Source of the DNA: Pseudomonadales bacterium
GTDB lineage: Bacteria; Pseudomonadota; Gammaproteobacteria; Pseudomonadales; Azotimanducaceae
DNA length: 6,775 bases
NCBI GenBank assembly: GCA_028822125.1
Contig: JAPKEK010000118.1
Coordinates: 1 to 6,775 of the forward strand
Direction of reading: 5' to 3'
Positions 6,129 to 6,775 of the stretch are shown here, piece by piece; the stretch's first letter is position 1; the number at the start of each line of letters is the position of its first letter. A program made the position numbers and the translations under genes. The notes under the pieces were generated by a model. The model did not search any database, was not told where the DNA came from, and saw only the letters and a program-made list of their open reading frames with translations.

Positions 6129-6133
6129 GGAGG
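6129..6133 (+). promoter_or_regulatory. Strong ribosome binding site deciding a GTG start
   Basis: GGAGG is spaced 7 bases from GTG at 6141, the only plausible start after the in-frame stop TGA at 6111. The ATG at 6127 is in another frame and does not encode the transporter. Confidence 0.7.
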
Positions 6134-6140
6134 TTGGAGC

Positions 6141-6775
6141 GTGGCAGAAGTCAGCACCGAGGAAGATCCCAGCGCTGAAACCCCCTTGAGCGTGCGCGAA
6201 CGACTGGCCTATAGCTTTTTCAACGGCGCCGATTACCTGTTGAAGAACATCATCGGCAAATACATGTTCTTCTTTTACACCACCACTTTTGCCATCAACC
6301 CACTGTGGCTTGCATTTGGACAACCGCTGTTAAAGATCCTTGATGTGGTCACCGACCCCCTGGTGGGCGAATGGTCGGATCGCACTCGCAGCCGCATGGG
6401 TAAACGAAGACCCTGGATCCTGTTTGGCTCCATTGCCCTGGGAATCCTCTTCCCTTTGAGCTGGATGCCTACCTTTGTCATGTTCTGGGATCCGGCACCC
6501 ACAGCCCTGTCAATTTTCATATACTTTCTGATATTTAAAGCCCTGTACTACGTCAGCCACACCGTTGCCGTGGTGCCCTACTATGCCCTTGGTGCTGAGC
6601 TTTCCAGGGATTATCAGGAGCGTACCCGAATCGTAGGCTGGCGGCATTTCGTCGGCGCGCCGATGACCATATTGGCAACCCTGCCCTTCGTTTTTGCGAC
6701 CAACCCCGAATATTTTACTGATGAAGCAACCGGTGTCGCCGTGGTCATGTGTGGCGTAGGCGTGATCATCATCAG
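6141..6775 (+). CDS. GPH/MelB-like MFS transporter (3' end outside window)
   Basis: The frame is open from GTG at 6141 to the window end, giving 211 residues of a protein normally about 440-500 long. The DPLVGEWSDRTRSRMGKRRP segment (72-91) is the helix 2 end and loop signature of the glycoside-pentoside-hexuronide (MelB, MFS_2) family. VPYYALGAELSRDYQERT (145-162) is the matching motif after helix 4. Asp68 and Asp72 (D-x3-D-P) align with the cation-site aspartates D55 and D59 of E. coli MelB, and Asp31 may correspond to the sugar-binding D19. The protein is therefore likely a Na+- or H+-coupled importer in the inner membrane. The first 20 residues are polar and acidic. It is divergent from the PhyH-like dioxygenase across a shared control region, so its cargo may be linked to the oxygenases or may be an unrelated glycoside. 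The cargo cannot be told from this half of the protein. Confidence 0.9.
   Translation, partial: MAEVSTEEDPSAETPLSVRERLAYSFFNGADYLLKNIIGKYMFFFYTTTFAINPLWLAFGQPLLKILDVVTDPLVGEWSDRTRSRMGKRRPWILFGSIALGILFPLSWMPTFVMFWDPAPTALSIFIYFLIFKALYYVSHTVAVVPYYALGAELSRDYQERTRIVGWRHFVGAPMTILATLPFVFATNPEYFTDEATGVAVVMCGVGVIII

Larger units (their letters stand above)
5751..6140. other. Divergent intergenic control region (390 bases)
   Basis: This gene-free stretch separates the minus-strand dioxygenase from the plus-strand GPH transporter. It contains a possible promoter and dyad for the dioxygenase at its left end, a possible promoter for the transporter near the middle, and a structured, repeat-bearing leader before the transporter start; these are listed separately. 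Open frames crossing it (about 60-90 codons) lack ribosome binding sites and recognisable protein features, and no small gene is supported. Confidence 0.7.

Noticed and set aside
6007..6189. Plus-strand open frame of 60 codons running into the transporter start
   Set aside because: It overlaps the transporter's GGAGG and the start of its coding region in another frame and shows no protein-like features.
1..6775. Mobile element, CRISPR array, tRNA or phage signature
   Set aside because: No transposase or integrase, no regularly spaced repeats and no tRNA-like cloverleaf were seen on either strand.

Overview
This is a stretch of bacterial chromosome of roughly balanced base composition. It holds six protein genes, two of them cut by the window edges, and no RNA gene, insertion sequence, CRISPR array or integrase. 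The gene mix (PhzS-like flavin monooxygenase, Nramp-related transporter, sterol-desaturase-type hydroxylase, soluble P450, phytanoyl-CoA-dioxygenase-like enzyme, GPH-type transporter) and the Shine-Dalgarno style starts fit a heterotrophic proteobacterium, perhaps a marine gammaproteobacterium. That taxonomic guess rests on impressions of the families only.

Layout: on the + strand, the last two thirds of an FAD monooxygenase (1-768) is followed after 6 bases by a diverged Nramp-family transporter (775-2025), almost certainly one transcript. A 148-base convergent gap with one hairpin separates this pair from three minus-strand genes. Read in their own direction these are a PhyH-family Fe(II)/2-oxoglutarate dioxygenase (5750-4902), a cytochrome P450 (4630-3386) and a fatty acid hydroxylase/sterol desaturase-family membrane protein (3232-2174). 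Gaps of 271 and 153 bases lie between them, so they are co-directional but not tightly packed. A 390-base divergent control region then leads to a GPH/MelB-like transporter (6141 to the window end) on the + strand.

How they may work together: four mechanistically different oxygen-activating enzymes (flavin, heme, mononuclear non-heme iron, di-iron) lie side by side with two transporters. The sequence supports an oxidative pathway acting on a hydrophobic or isoprenoid-like compound, either its breakdown or its tailoring. The substrate cannot be read from the sequence, and no P450 ferredoxin or reductase is in view.

The points most worth following are the replacement of the Nramp metal-site motif, a P450 I-helix lacking the usual acid, a strong operator-like dyad over the likely dioxygenase promoter, and a repeated 13-base element with a competing inverted repeat in the leader of the GPH transporter.
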